Positions 7,987 through 12,989 of a stretch of 12,989 nucleotides of DNA are shown piece by piece. Source of the DNA: an uncultured Collinsella sp. (GTDB lineage Bacteria > Actinomycetota > Coriobacteriia > Coriobacteriales > Coriobacteriaceae); contig CABUVB010000035.1 of the NCBI GenBank assembly GCA_902494815.1, positions 1-12,989 on the forward strand, given 5' to 3'. The first letter of the stretch is position 1; each line of letters begins with the position of its first letter. The notes beneath the pieces were generated by a model. That model worked only from the letters and a program-made list of their open reading frames with translations. It made no database searches and had not been told where the DNA came from. The translations under genes were made by a program, and so were the position numbers.

Positions 7987-8042
7987 TAGTCATCGGGGAC
8001 GTTCTTAAATGACTAGTCAAACAAGAACGTCCCCAATGACTA
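7987..8042. repeat. REP/MITE-like nested palindrome
   Basis: A perfect 12-bp inverted repeat, GGGGACGTTCTT (7995-8006) and AAGAACGTCCCC (8023-8034), is extended by TAGTCAT (7987-7993) and ATGACTA (8036-8042) after one C/A mismatch. The 16-base centre contains a 10-bp palindrome, TGACTAGTCA (8010-8019). Because the centre carries the same TAGTCA/TGACTA words as the outer arms, the sequence can fold either as one long hairpin or as two side-by-side hairpins. It resembles the short non-autonomous palindromes dispersed in intergenic regions by REP-associated transposases. No transposase is in the window. Confidence 0.75.
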
Positions 8043-8084
8043 CTTAGGACCACGGCAACGTCGATGTTTTGGCAATGCCAGCGA

Positions 8085-8184
8085 GCGGGCGCCAGAGCGA
8101 ACAAATTGGCATGAAAAGAGGACGGCATAGACCTTCTGGTCATGCCGTCCTCTTTGAATGACAAGTTGTCGCTCTGGCGCCCGC
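8085..8184. repeat. 100-nt near-continuous imperfect hairpin
   Basis: The outer arms GCGGGCGCCAGAGCGA (8085-8100) and TCGCTCTGGCGCCCGC (8169-8184) are a perfect 16-bp inverted repeat. After a bulged A8101, pairing continues as CAA/TTG, TTG/CAA and CAT/ATG with single mismatches between them. It then passes a tandem G/A mismatch into the 14-bp terminator stem (8115-8128 with 8142-8155) and a final 4-bp stem. About 43 of 50 positions pair. The pentamer CAGCG occurs next to both outer ends (8079-8083 and 8186-8190). Confidence 0.75.
8115..8155 (-). terminator. Probable htpG terminator (core of the long hairpin)
   Basis: AAAGAGGACGGCAT (8115-8128) pairs perfectly with ATGCCGTCCTCTTT (8142-8155). 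GACC (8130-8133) pairs with GGTC (8138-8141) around a TTCT loop, and A8129 is bulged. Read leftward, the right side of the stem ends in CTCTTTTC, giving an A-tract/U-tract arrangement typical of a rho-independent terminator. It lies about 120 bp past the htpG stop and should also insulate the yhgE/pip promoter. Confidence 0.7.
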
Positions 8185-8199
8185 GCAGCGTCGACTGGT

Positions 8200-8221
8200 C
8201 CGCCGTTCGTTAGAACGGCGG
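8200..8221. repeat. GC hairpin downstream of htpG (copy A)
   Basis: CCGCCGTTC (8200-8208) and GAACGGCGG (8213-8221) pair perfectly around GTTA, and T8199/A8222 adds a tenth pair. No U-tract follows on either strand, so by itself it is not a terminator. It may instead protect the 3' end of the htpG message or be a mobile palindrome. Confidence 0.65.
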
Positions 8222-8244
8222 AACTGAGGGCAGCGTCGAGCCGC

Positions 8245-8267
8245 TACGCGGTTCGTAGAACCGCGTA
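8245..8267. repeat. GC hairpin immediately after the htpG stop codon (copy B)
   Basis: TACGCGGTTC (8245-8254) and GAACCGCGTA (8258-8267) pair perfectly around GTA. It shares the GTTCGT(T)AGAAC centre with copy A but has different outer stem bases that still pair. It starts 9 bp past the htpG stop codon and no U-tract follows. Confidence 0.65.
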
Positions 8268-8276
8268 ACTACCTAA

Positions 8277-10301
8277 CTACATCAAGTTGCAAACAGATGC
8301 CGCGAAGGCAACGGGGTCCTCGGGGAGGATGCCCTCGACCAGCAGAGCCTGGTCATAGAGCAGACCGGAGTATTGCTTGATCTTGTCGGTGTCGCCTGCC
8401 TTCTGAGCAGCGACGAGCTTGGCAAAGACCGGGTGCTTGGCGTTGAGCTCGAGCACGCGCTGACTCTTGGGCATGCCGTCGGGCGCGCCCTCGGGTCCCT
8501 TCTGGAGCACCTTCTCCATCTCGAGCGAAAGTGGGCCCTCGGTGGTGATGCAAGCGGGGGCATCGGTCAGGCGCGCGGAGACGGCAACTTTCTCGACCTT
8601 GTCACCGAGCGCCTCCTTCATAGCGCTGAAGAGGTCCTCGTTTTCCTTGGTGGCGTCCTCGGCCTCCTTTTTCTCGTCCTCGGTCGCCAGGTCAAGATCA
8701 CCGGTCGCGACGTTCTTGAGCTCCAGATGACGATCCTCGACCTCGGGCTCGGCACCGTCGGCCACAGCCTTCTCGGCAGCCTCGCGGGCAGCATCGTCCT
8801 CGTAGATCTTGGGCATATCGGCGGCAACGTACTCACGCATAGCCTGGAACGTGAACTCATCCACATCCTGCGTCAGCAGCAGCACGTCATAGCCGCGGTC
8901 GAGCACGCCCTTTACCACGGGCATCTTGGCCAAGCGCTCGCGCGAGTCGCCGGCGGCGTAGTAGATGGCCTTCTGATCCTCGGGCATGCCCTTGGCATAC
9001 TCGGCCAGGGTAATCATCTTCTGTTCCTTGGCAGACCAGAACAGCAACAGGTCGGCGAGCTCATCGGCCTTCATGCCATAGCTCGAGTAGATGCCGTACT
9101 TAAGACCGCGGCCAAAGTTCTCAAAGAACTTCTCGTAGGCCTCGCGGTCGTTGTCACGCATATCCTCAAGGTCGGCGGTAATCTTCTTTTCCACACGCTT
9201 GGCGATGGCCTTGAGCTGACGGTTCTGCTGCAGCGTCTCGCGCGAGATGTTGAGCGACACGTCGGCGGAATCCACGACGCCGCGGACAAAGTTGTAGTAG
9301 TCGGGCAGCAGGTCGTCGCACTTCTCCATGATCAGGACGTTGGAGCTGTAGAGCGCCAGACCCTTCTCGTAGTCCTTGCTGTACAGATCGAACGGCGCGC
9401 GTCCCGGCACAAACAGCAGGGCGTCATACTCGAGCGTGCCCTCGGCGTGGAAGCTGATGGTGCGCGCAGGATCGTCAAAGTCGTGGAACGTGGACTTGTA
9501 GAACTCGTCGTAGTCCTTCTGCTCGACATCGGAGCTGCGCTTCTTCCAGATCGGCGTCATGGAATTGACGGTCTCGAGCTCCTGGTAGTCCTCGTACTCG
9601 GGCTTGTAATCGTCGCCGGCGTCCTCGGGCTTGGGTTTCTGGCGGCTCTTGGACACCATCATCTGAATCGGGTAACGCACATAGTTGCTGTACTGCTGAA
9701 TCAGGCTCTTGAGGCCCCACTCGGTCAGGAAGCGATCGTAGGTCTCGGCCTCGCCGTCGGCGTCGAGCTTCTCGTTCTCACGCAGCGTCAGGATGACATC
9801 GGTGCCGTGCTCGGCGCGCTCGCCATCTTCGATGGTGTAACCCTCAAGACCATCAGACTCCCACACGTGAGCGGTGTCCTCGCCATAGGCGCGGCTGACG
9901 ACCTTCACGTGGCTGGCGACCATAAAAGCCGAGTAGAAGCCCACGCCAAACTGGCCGATGATGTCGACATCCGAACCCTGCTGCTCGGCGTTCTCGGTCT
10001 TAAACTCCTCGGAGCCGGAATGGGCGATGGTGCCCAGATTGCGCTCGAGCTCCTCGGCGGTCATGCCAATGCCGTTATCCGAGATGGTAATGGTGCGGGC
10101 GTCTTTATCAAAGGAGACGCGAATGGCCAGGTCGCCCTGGTCGATCTTGACGCTCGGATCCTGCAGGCTCTTAAAGTTGAGCTTGTCGACGGCGTCGCTC
10201 GCGTTAGAGATAAGCTCGCGCAGGAAGATTTCCTTATTGGTGTAGATGGAGTTGATCATAAGGTCGAGCAGTTTTTTGCTCTCGGTCTTAAATTGACGCA
10301 T
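8277..10301 (-). CDS. htpG: HtpG, bacterial Hsp90 molecular chaperone
   Basis: This is a cytoplasmic ATP-dependent chaperone that works as a homodimer with the DnaK system to remodel client proteins. It is 674 aa, a little longer than the usual 620-640. The N-terminal GHKL ATPase domain carries LRELISNASDA (27-37) with the catalytic glutamate E29 and the magnesium-binding N33. It also has the nucleotide motif SDNGIGM (74-80) and the lid glycine loop GQFGVGFYSAF (116-126). The middle domain carries NISRETLQQN (351-360), whose R354 matches the ATP gamma-phosphate-sensing arginine. The C-terminal dimerisation domain holds ITTEGPLS and HPVF. The extra length lies in charged linkers at about 220-240 and 500-557 (Glu/Lys/Asp-rich). 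The ATG at 10301 has AAAGGA 6 nt upstream. I see no CIRCE or HspR-type operator upstream, so its heat control is unclear. Confidence 0.98.
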   Translation of the reverse strand: MRQFKTESKKLLDLMINSIYTNKEIFLRELISNASDAVDKLNFKSLQDPSVKIDQGDLAIRVSFDKDARTITISDNGIGMTAEELERNLGTIAHSGSEEFKTENAEQQGSDVDIIGQFGVGFYSAFMVASHVKVVSRAYGEDTAHVWESDGLEGYTIEDGERAEHGTDVILTLRENEKLDADGEAETYDRFLTEWGLKSLIQQYSNYVRYPIQMMVSKSRQKPKPEDAGDDYKPEYEDYQELETVNSMTPIWKKRSSDVEQKDYDEFYKSTFHDFDDPARTISFHAEGTLEYDALLFVPGRAPFDLYSKDYEKGLALYSSNVLIMEKCDDLLPDYYNFVRGVVDSADVSLNISRETLQQNRQLKAIAKRVEKKITADLEDMRDNDREAYEKFFENFGRGLKYGIYSSYGMKADELADLLLFWSAKEQKMITLAEYAKGMPEDQKAIYYAAGDSRERLAKMPVVKGVLDRGYDVLLLTQDVDEFTFQAMREYVAADMPKIYEDDAAREAAEKAVADGAEPEVEDRHLELKNVATGDLDLATEDEKKEAEDATKENEDLFSAMKEALGDKVEKVAVSARLTDAPACITTEGPLSLEMEKVLQKGPEGAPDGMPKSQRVLELNAKHPVFAKLVAAQKAGDTDKIKQYSGLLYDQALLVEGILPEDPVAFAASVCNLM

Positions 10302-10387
10302 GTGCAGTCCTTTCGCGCTACCCCTGCCCGCAAAAACGGCCCGGTTGCCCGAGCCGCATTGCAGACCTGCTATGTTCAGACTTAGAT

Positions 10388-10393
10388 TTTATA
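10388..10393 (-). promoter_or_regulatory. Possible -10 element of the htpG promoter
   Basis: Reading leftward, TATAAAAT (10393-10386) is the best -10-like sequence, about 86 bp before the htpG ATG. The matching -35 position reads TGTATA, a poor match. The surrounding AT-rich island (10381-10440) contrasts with the GC-rich flanks and also contains TATATA (10407-10413), so the exact promoter is uncertain. The remainder of 10302-10501 shows no gene and no strong terminator for the GNAT gene. Confidence 0.35.
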
Positions 10394-10490
10394 ACCCATT
10401 AGCGCGCATATATACATACGGAATCGAAAAACTGTATGTTGGAACACCCATGCGTCGATTGCCAAGGAGTATCCCCAACTGCCAGCAGAA

Positions 10491-10510
10491 AAGGAACGTC
10501 CCTATCTGTC
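10491..10510. repeat. REP-like motif at the GNAT stop codon
   Basis: The sequence GAACGTCCCTATCTGTC (10494-10510) contains the GAACGTCCC word of the palindrome at 7987-8042. Its GTCCCT and ATCTGTC parts recur inverted, as AGGGAC (11031-11036) and GACAGAT (11034-11040), on the other side of the GNAT gene. It could be a decayed copy of a dispersed element, but the match is short. Confidence 0.35.
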
Positions 10511-11002
10511 GCCCATGCGCTTGGCCATCCAGGCATGAGGCTGGCCTTCGTCTTCGTAGTCCACCGGCGCGATCTGCGTGTAGCCCGCCTTGACGTAGAG
10601 CGGCAGCACGTACTCCTGTGCATGCAACTTTATGAGCTTGGCGCCGGCATCGCGTGCAGCAGCTTCGCTGGCTTCGATAATCTTGCTTGCCAGACCGCGA
10701 CGGCGCATGGTGGACAGCACGGCGACGCGCCCCATAATGTAGGTCTCCCCCGCCGCAACGCCTTCGTCCATGTCGCATGCCGGCGGCACCAGGGCTTCCG
10801 CATCTGCCGCGCGCTCCAACTCCTCGGGAAACACGCGCGAGCAGCCGGCGAGTTGACCATCCGCGTACAGCGTCACATGAATGCAGTCAGAAGCCTCATC
10901 GATCTGGTCGAACTCGATTTCGTAACCCTGTTCGTCCACAAAGACGGCGCGGCGCACCAACGCCGCGTCATCAAAGCATCCCGTCTTAAGTTGGATATCC
11001 AT
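10502..11002 (-). CDS. GNAT-family N-acetyltransferase (YjcF/ElaA-like)
   Basis: This is a predicted acetyl-CoA-dependent acyltransferase of 166 aa. The ATG at 11002 is preferred because AAAGGG lies 5 nt upstream. An ATG six codons earlier has no such site. The N-terminal half begins with a VRRAVFVDEQGY segment (16-27), typical of the YjcF/ElaA branch. The acetyl-CoA site is motif A, IMGRVAVLSTMRRRGLASKII (89-109), with the RRRGLA pyrophosphate loop (100-105). The C-terminal motif B reads LHAQEYVLPLYVKAGY (126-141) and ends in PHAWMAKRM, matching the family's H..M.K ending, so the protein is complete. It starts 40 bp after the CpsB-like gene and may be read from the same transcript, but nothing ties its substrate to polysaccharide. 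Its TAG stop sits inside the repeat-like motif at 10491-10510. Confidence 0.9.
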   Translation of the reverse strand: MDIQLKTGCFDDAALVRRAVFVDEQGYEIEFDQIDEASDCIHVTLYADGQLAGCSRVFPEELERAADAEALVPPACDMDEGVAAGETYIMGRVAVLSTMRRRGLASKIIEASEAAARDAGAKLIKLHAQEYVLPLYVKAGYTQIAPVDYEDEGQPHAWMAKRMGDR

Positions 11003-11023
11003 GGCTGCCCTTTCATTCAATGC

Positions 11024-11047
11024 GAACGTTAGGGACAGATTTTAGCG
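11024..11047. repeat. REP-like motif at the cpsB-like stop codon
   Basis: GAACGTTAGGGACAGATTTT (11024-11043) holds AGGGAC and GACAGAT, inverted relative to the motif at 10491-10510. The stop codon of the CpsB-like gene (11042-11044) lies inside it. A 7-bp inverted repeat, TTTAGCG (11041-11047) with CGCTAAA (11065-11071), overlaps the same spot but has no U-tract, so I do not call a terminator. Confidence 0.35.
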
Positions 11048-11692
11048 AAAATGAGCTCCGCGCACGCTAAACTTCGCGCGAGCCTTCGCCAGGCAATCGT
11101 AATGACCCACGTTATGGGCATCGCTCGCGATGAAGCTGTACAGGTTCTGATCGAACAGACGCTGTGCCGGCTTTTTCTCGCGACCAAAGCGACCGCCGGC
11201 AATAAAGTCCGCCGAAGCCTGCAGCTTGCAGCCCATATCGACCAGGCGCTCCGCCACGCTTACATCCTTTTGAACCGCACGATAGCGCTCAGGATGAGCG
11301 ATGATCACCTGGTAGCCACGGCACTGCAAATCGTAAATCGTGTTCTCGTACTCTCTAAACGCATACGCATCGGCATGCGTCGAAAGCTCGAGCAGAAACT
11401 CGTTGGTTCCATCAAAATGCAAGTGCTCCGCGGCATCGATACCAAGCTCAACGAGCTTTCGATGGTTGACCTCGAAGCCCATCTGGAGCGGAAAACCGTC
11501 AGCGTTATCACGCAGCAGCTCAAAGGCATCCCACATCTTGTCGTAATCAAAATAGGGATCACGGCAGTGAGGAGTGCAAACGATCCTGGTTACACCGGCC
11601 CGCTTGGCAGCCTCGAGCATCGCCAAGCTCTCATCAAGATCGGCGGCGCCGTCGTCTACACCCGGCAAGATATGGCAATGAATGTCACGCAT
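11042..11692 (-). CDS. cpsB: CpsB/YwqE-type PHP-domain tyrosine-protein phosphatase (short C-terminus)
   Basis: This is a manganese-dependent protein-tyrosine phosphatase of the PHP fold. It removes phosphate from the CpsD tyrosine cluster and so resets capsule or exopolysaccharide synthesis. Metal-binding motifs are all present: DIHCHILPGVDDGA (3-16, with H5 and H7), CTPH (39-42), GFEVN (72-76), LLELST (100-105, E102), IAHPERY (131-137, H133) and SDAHN (190-194, D191 and H193). At 216 aa it is shorter than the usual 240-255. After SDAHN only 22 residues remain, where the family has roughly 45-60, and the stop falls in a repeat-like sequence, so a C-terminal truncation is possible. All catalytic motifs precede the truncation point. 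It lies 17 bp downstream of the CpsD gene in the same operon. The start is supported by AAGG 7-8 nt upstream. Confidence 0.9.
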   Translation of the reverse strand: MRDIHCHILPGVDDGAADLDESLAMLEAAKRAGVTRIVCTPHCRDPYFDYDKMWDAFELLRDNADGFPLQMGFEVNHRKLVELGIDAAEHLHFDGTNEFLLELSTHADAYAFREYENTIYDLQCRGYQVIIAHPERYRAVQKDVSVAERLVDMGCKLQASADFIAGGRFGREKKPAQRLFDQNLYSFIASDAHNVGHYDCLAKARAKFSVRGAHFR

Positions 11693-11709
11693 AGGTCAGC
11701 CTTAATCAA

Positions 11710-12447
11710 CTAAACGTTTGCTCGGTTGGTGAAGATGCCCTTTTTGGAAGCGCCCTGATCGTCGGAGCCCTTCTTAACCTTCTTACCGTCCTTGGTATAG
11801 TAAGAATAGTAGTACTCGCTGGTCTCGGTCTCACAGTAATTCATGACGGTACCGATGAGCTTGACCTTTTCGGACTTCTTAAGCTGACCGATGGCGTTGA
11901 GCGCCTCCTCGCGCTTGGTGAAGTCCTCGCGCACCACGAACAGCGTGCCGTCGGTCAGACTTGCGATCTCGGCAGCATCGATGAAGGTGCCGACCGGGGG
12001 AGCATCAAAGATGACGTACTGGAACTTGGCAGACAGTGCCTTTACCAGCTTGGCAAAGCGGTGAGAGACGATGATGTCGGCAGGATTGGGAATATGCGGC
12101 TCGGCATCGAGGAAGTAGAAGTTCTTCTGACCCGTCTCGACAATCGCCTGGTCAATGGAGATCTGCTCGGAAAGAACCGCATAGAGTCCGCCGCGCGAAC
12201 GAACGCCGAGCATATCGGAAAGAGACCTGCGGCGCATATCGGCCTCGACCAGGAGCACGGACTTGCCGCTCGTGGCGATTGCCTGAGCAAGGTTAATGGA
12301 AACCGTAGACTTGCCCTCGTTGGGAATCGAGGAGGTAACGGTGATGGTGCGAATGGGGTCGTCCACGCTCGCAAAGCGGATGTTGGCCAGAAGGGTCTTG
12401 GCGGCATTCTGTACAACGAGCTTATCGGTGTTCTTTGCCTTAGCCAT
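11710..12447 (-). CDS. cpsD: CpsD/CapB-type bacterial tyrosine kinase (polysaccharide biosynthesis)
   Basis: This is a cytoplasmic BY-kinase that works with the membrane activator CpsC. Together they autophosphorylate on C-terminal tyrosines and control polysaccharide chain length and export. It is 245 aa, a normal length. Visible elements are Walker A SSIPNEGKST (39-48), Walker A' LLVEADMRRRSL (65-76) with its catalytic aspartate D70, and Walker B VIFDAPPVG (145-153). A C-terminal tyrosine cluster, EYYYSYY (211-217), carries five tyrosines and is the autophosphorylation site and CpsB substrate. The N-terminal EAFR-type oligomerisation motif is replaced here by AAKTLLANIRF (15-25), still with the LLANIRF core. 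The start codon follows the CpsC stop by two bases, and its AAAGGTGG ribosome site lies within the end of CpsC, consistent with coupled translation. Confidence 0.94.
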   Translation of the reverse strand: MAKAKNTDKLVVQNAAKTLLANIRFASVDDPIRTITVTSSIPNEGKSTVSINLAQAIATSGKSVLLVEADMRRRSLSDMLGVRSRGGLYAVLSEQISIDQAIVETGQKNFYFLDAEPHIPNPADIIVSHRFAKLVKALSAKFQYVIFDAPPVGTFIDAAEIASLTDGTLFVVREDFTKREEALNAIGQLKKSEKVKLIGTVMNYCETETSEYYYSYYTKDGKKVKKGSDDQGASKKGIFTNRANV

Positions 12448-12449
12448 GC

Positions 12450-12989
12450 CTATTTACCACCTTTCATAGCCGGAATTCGGCCAACAACGGGAATGCCCAG
12501 GAGCTCTTCTGCCTCTTCGGCACCGCGGATGCGGGTGTTGAGCATGTCTGCCAAAACGACATAGGCAACTGCGATAAAGATGCCCGCGAGGAACGCGACA
12601 GCAACGTACAGCATACGCTTGGGACCGCTGGGGGCTTCGGGGGTCTTAGCCTCGTCGATAACGTTGATGCTCTGGGCAGCGCCGACGTTCTGAGCGACCG
12701 TACTCACCGAGCTGGCCATGGCCTTTGCGACCTTAGCCGTCTCCTTGGCATCGGTGCCGGTAACCGAAAGCGTAATGACACGCGTGGTGGTCTCGGAGGA
12801 AACAGACACCTTGTAGTCATCCAGGTCAGCAAGGCCCAGCTCATTGGCAGCACCGCTCTTAACGCTATCGCTATCCAGCAGCGTGGCGATATCGTTGGAA
12901 AGCATCTGACTCGCCGAGAGATCGTTGTAGCTCATCTGACCGCTATCGTCGGTCTTGGCGAGAATGTACATGCTCGTCGTCGCGGTGTA
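12450..12989 (-). CDS. cpsC: CpsC/Wzz-type polysaccharide co-polymerase, C-terminal part (cut by right edge)
   Basis: The last 179 codons of a Wzz-family chain-length determinant are visible. The open frame continues beyond 12989 (codons for YTATTS precede the first internal Met), so the internal ATG at 12971 is not the real start. The first transmembrane helix is therefore outside the window. The visible part has the extracytoplasmic Wzz domain (YTATTSMYIL at its start, then a predicted helical region), the conserved linker IDEAKTPEAPSGPKR (111-125 of the fragment) and the second transmembrane helix (126-148). A short cytoplasmic tail ends RIPAMKGGK. In Gram-positive systems this tail binds and activates the separate CpsD kinase, which is the next gene here. 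The remaining polysaccharide genes, if present, lie to the right, outside the window. Confidence 0.9.
   Translation of the reverse strand, partial: YTATTSMYILAKTDDSGQMSYNDLSASQMLSNDIATLLDSDSVKSGAANELGLADLDDYKVSVSSETTTRVITLSVTGTDAKETAKVAKAMASSVSTVAQNVGAAQSINVIDEAKTPEAPSGPKRMLYVAVAFLAGIFIAVAYVVLADMLNTRIRGAEEAEELLGIPVVGRIPAMKGGK

Larger units (their letters stand above)
8055..8267. repeat. Three copies of a GCARCGTCGA leader followed at 5 nt by a palindrome
   Basis: GCAACGTCGA (8055-8064), GCAGCGTCGA (8185-8194) and GCAGCGTCGA (8230-8239) are each followed, after exactly five bases, by a palindrome with different stem bases. The first is the weak TGGCA-A-TGCCA (8070-8080). The second is CCGCCGTTC/GAACGGCGG with loop GTTA (8200-8221). 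The third is TACGCGGTTC/GAACCGCGTA with loop GTA (8245-8267). The second and third copies are adjacent, with a period of 45 bp. Confidence 0.6.
7837..8276. other. Gene-free palindrome-rich interval between htpG and the yhgE/pip pair
   Basis: This 440-bp stretch has no credible gene. A 60-codon open frame across 7982-8164 simply reads through the hairpins. From left to right it holds a weak promoter for the yhgE/pip pair, a REP/MITE-like palindrome (7987-8042), a 100-nt imperfect hairpin including a terminator stem (8085-8184), and two GC hairpins (8200-8221, 8245-8267) just past the htpG stop. Nearly everything from 7987 to 8267 can pair with something nearby. Confidence 0.8.

Noticed and set aside
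7982..8164. A 60-codon minus-strand open frame in the htpG-yhgE interval
   Set aside because: It runs through both arms of the hairpins, has no good ribosome site and no protein-like composition. The inverted repeats explain the sequence better.
7987..8267. A CRISPR array
   Set aside because: The repeats are few, palindromic and not separated by regular unique spacers of 30-40 bp, and no cas gene is nearby.
8373..10385. A 670-codon plus-strand open frame opposite htpG
   Set aside because: It is the same codon-register artefact: a reverse complement of htpG codons, giving a Leu/Val/Gly-rich sequence without motifs, while htpG itself is unmistakable.
10414..10439. ACATAC/GTATGT inverted repeat upstream of htpG as a regulator site
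   Set aside because: It has only six base pairs with a 14-base spacer in AT-rich DNA and does not match CIRCE or HspR operators.
10389..10778. A 129-codon minus-strand frame overlapping the GNAT gene and the htpG promoter
   Set aside because: It is a frame-shifted reading of the GNAT gene (Arg/Cys/Gly-rich) that then runs into AT-rich promoter DNA. The GNAT frame has the family motifs.
11051..11713. A 220-codon plus-strand open frame opposite the CpsB-like gene
   Set aside because: It is also codon-register complementary. The PHP metal motifs on the minus strand show which frame is real.

Overview
The window looks like chromosomal DNA from a GC-rich, Gram-positive gut-type actinobacterium, most likely Coriobacteriia and plausibly Collinsella. 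This is inferred from four things: strong AAAGGAGG-type ribosome binding sites, avoidance of TTA/CTA/TCA codons, tandem YhgE/Pip membrane proteins, and a CpsC-CpsD-CpsB polysaccharide regulatory module. No 16S or marker gene confirms it. All ten supported genes run leftward (minus strand). Two are cut by the window edges.

From right to left along transcription: (1) 12989-11042 is the tail of a capsule or exopolysaccharide operon. It holds a Wzz/CpsC-type chain-length protein (5' end outside the window), a CpsD-type autophosphorylating tyrosine kinase and a CpsB/PHP-type tyrosine phosphatase with a short C-terminus. Together these form the phospho-switch that controls polysaccharide polymerisation and export. 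(2) 11002-10502 is a GNAT acetyltransferase whose two ends carry short inverted GGGAC/ACAGAT motifs. (3) 10301-8277 is htpG (Hsp90) behind its own AT-rich promoter region. (4) 8276-7837 is a gene-free stretch of about 440 bp packed with inverted repeats: a REP/MITE-like palindrome, a near-continuous 100-nt hairpin that contains the probable htpG terminator, and a hairpin-bearing repeat with a fixed 10-mer leader. (5) 7836-2830 holds two translationally coupled YhgE/Pip-family membrane proteins, joined by a TAA-ATG junction with a near-perfect Shine-Dalgarno. They probably act as a pair in the envelope. (6) 2628-1645 is an EamA (drug/metabolite) transporter. (7) 1529-237 is an M20 metallo-amidohydrolase preceded by an operator-like palindrome. 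(8) 113-1 is the N-terminus of an MFS-type transporter.

The genes are ordinary family members. The least ordinary parts are the palindrome island between htpG and the yhgE pair, the coupled YhgE/Pip pair (one member with an extra two-helix C-terminal module), and the possible truncation of CpsB at a repeat-like sequence. Several very long plus-strand open frames, one of 1294 codons, are in exact codon register with the minus-strand genes and are artefacts of codon bias.
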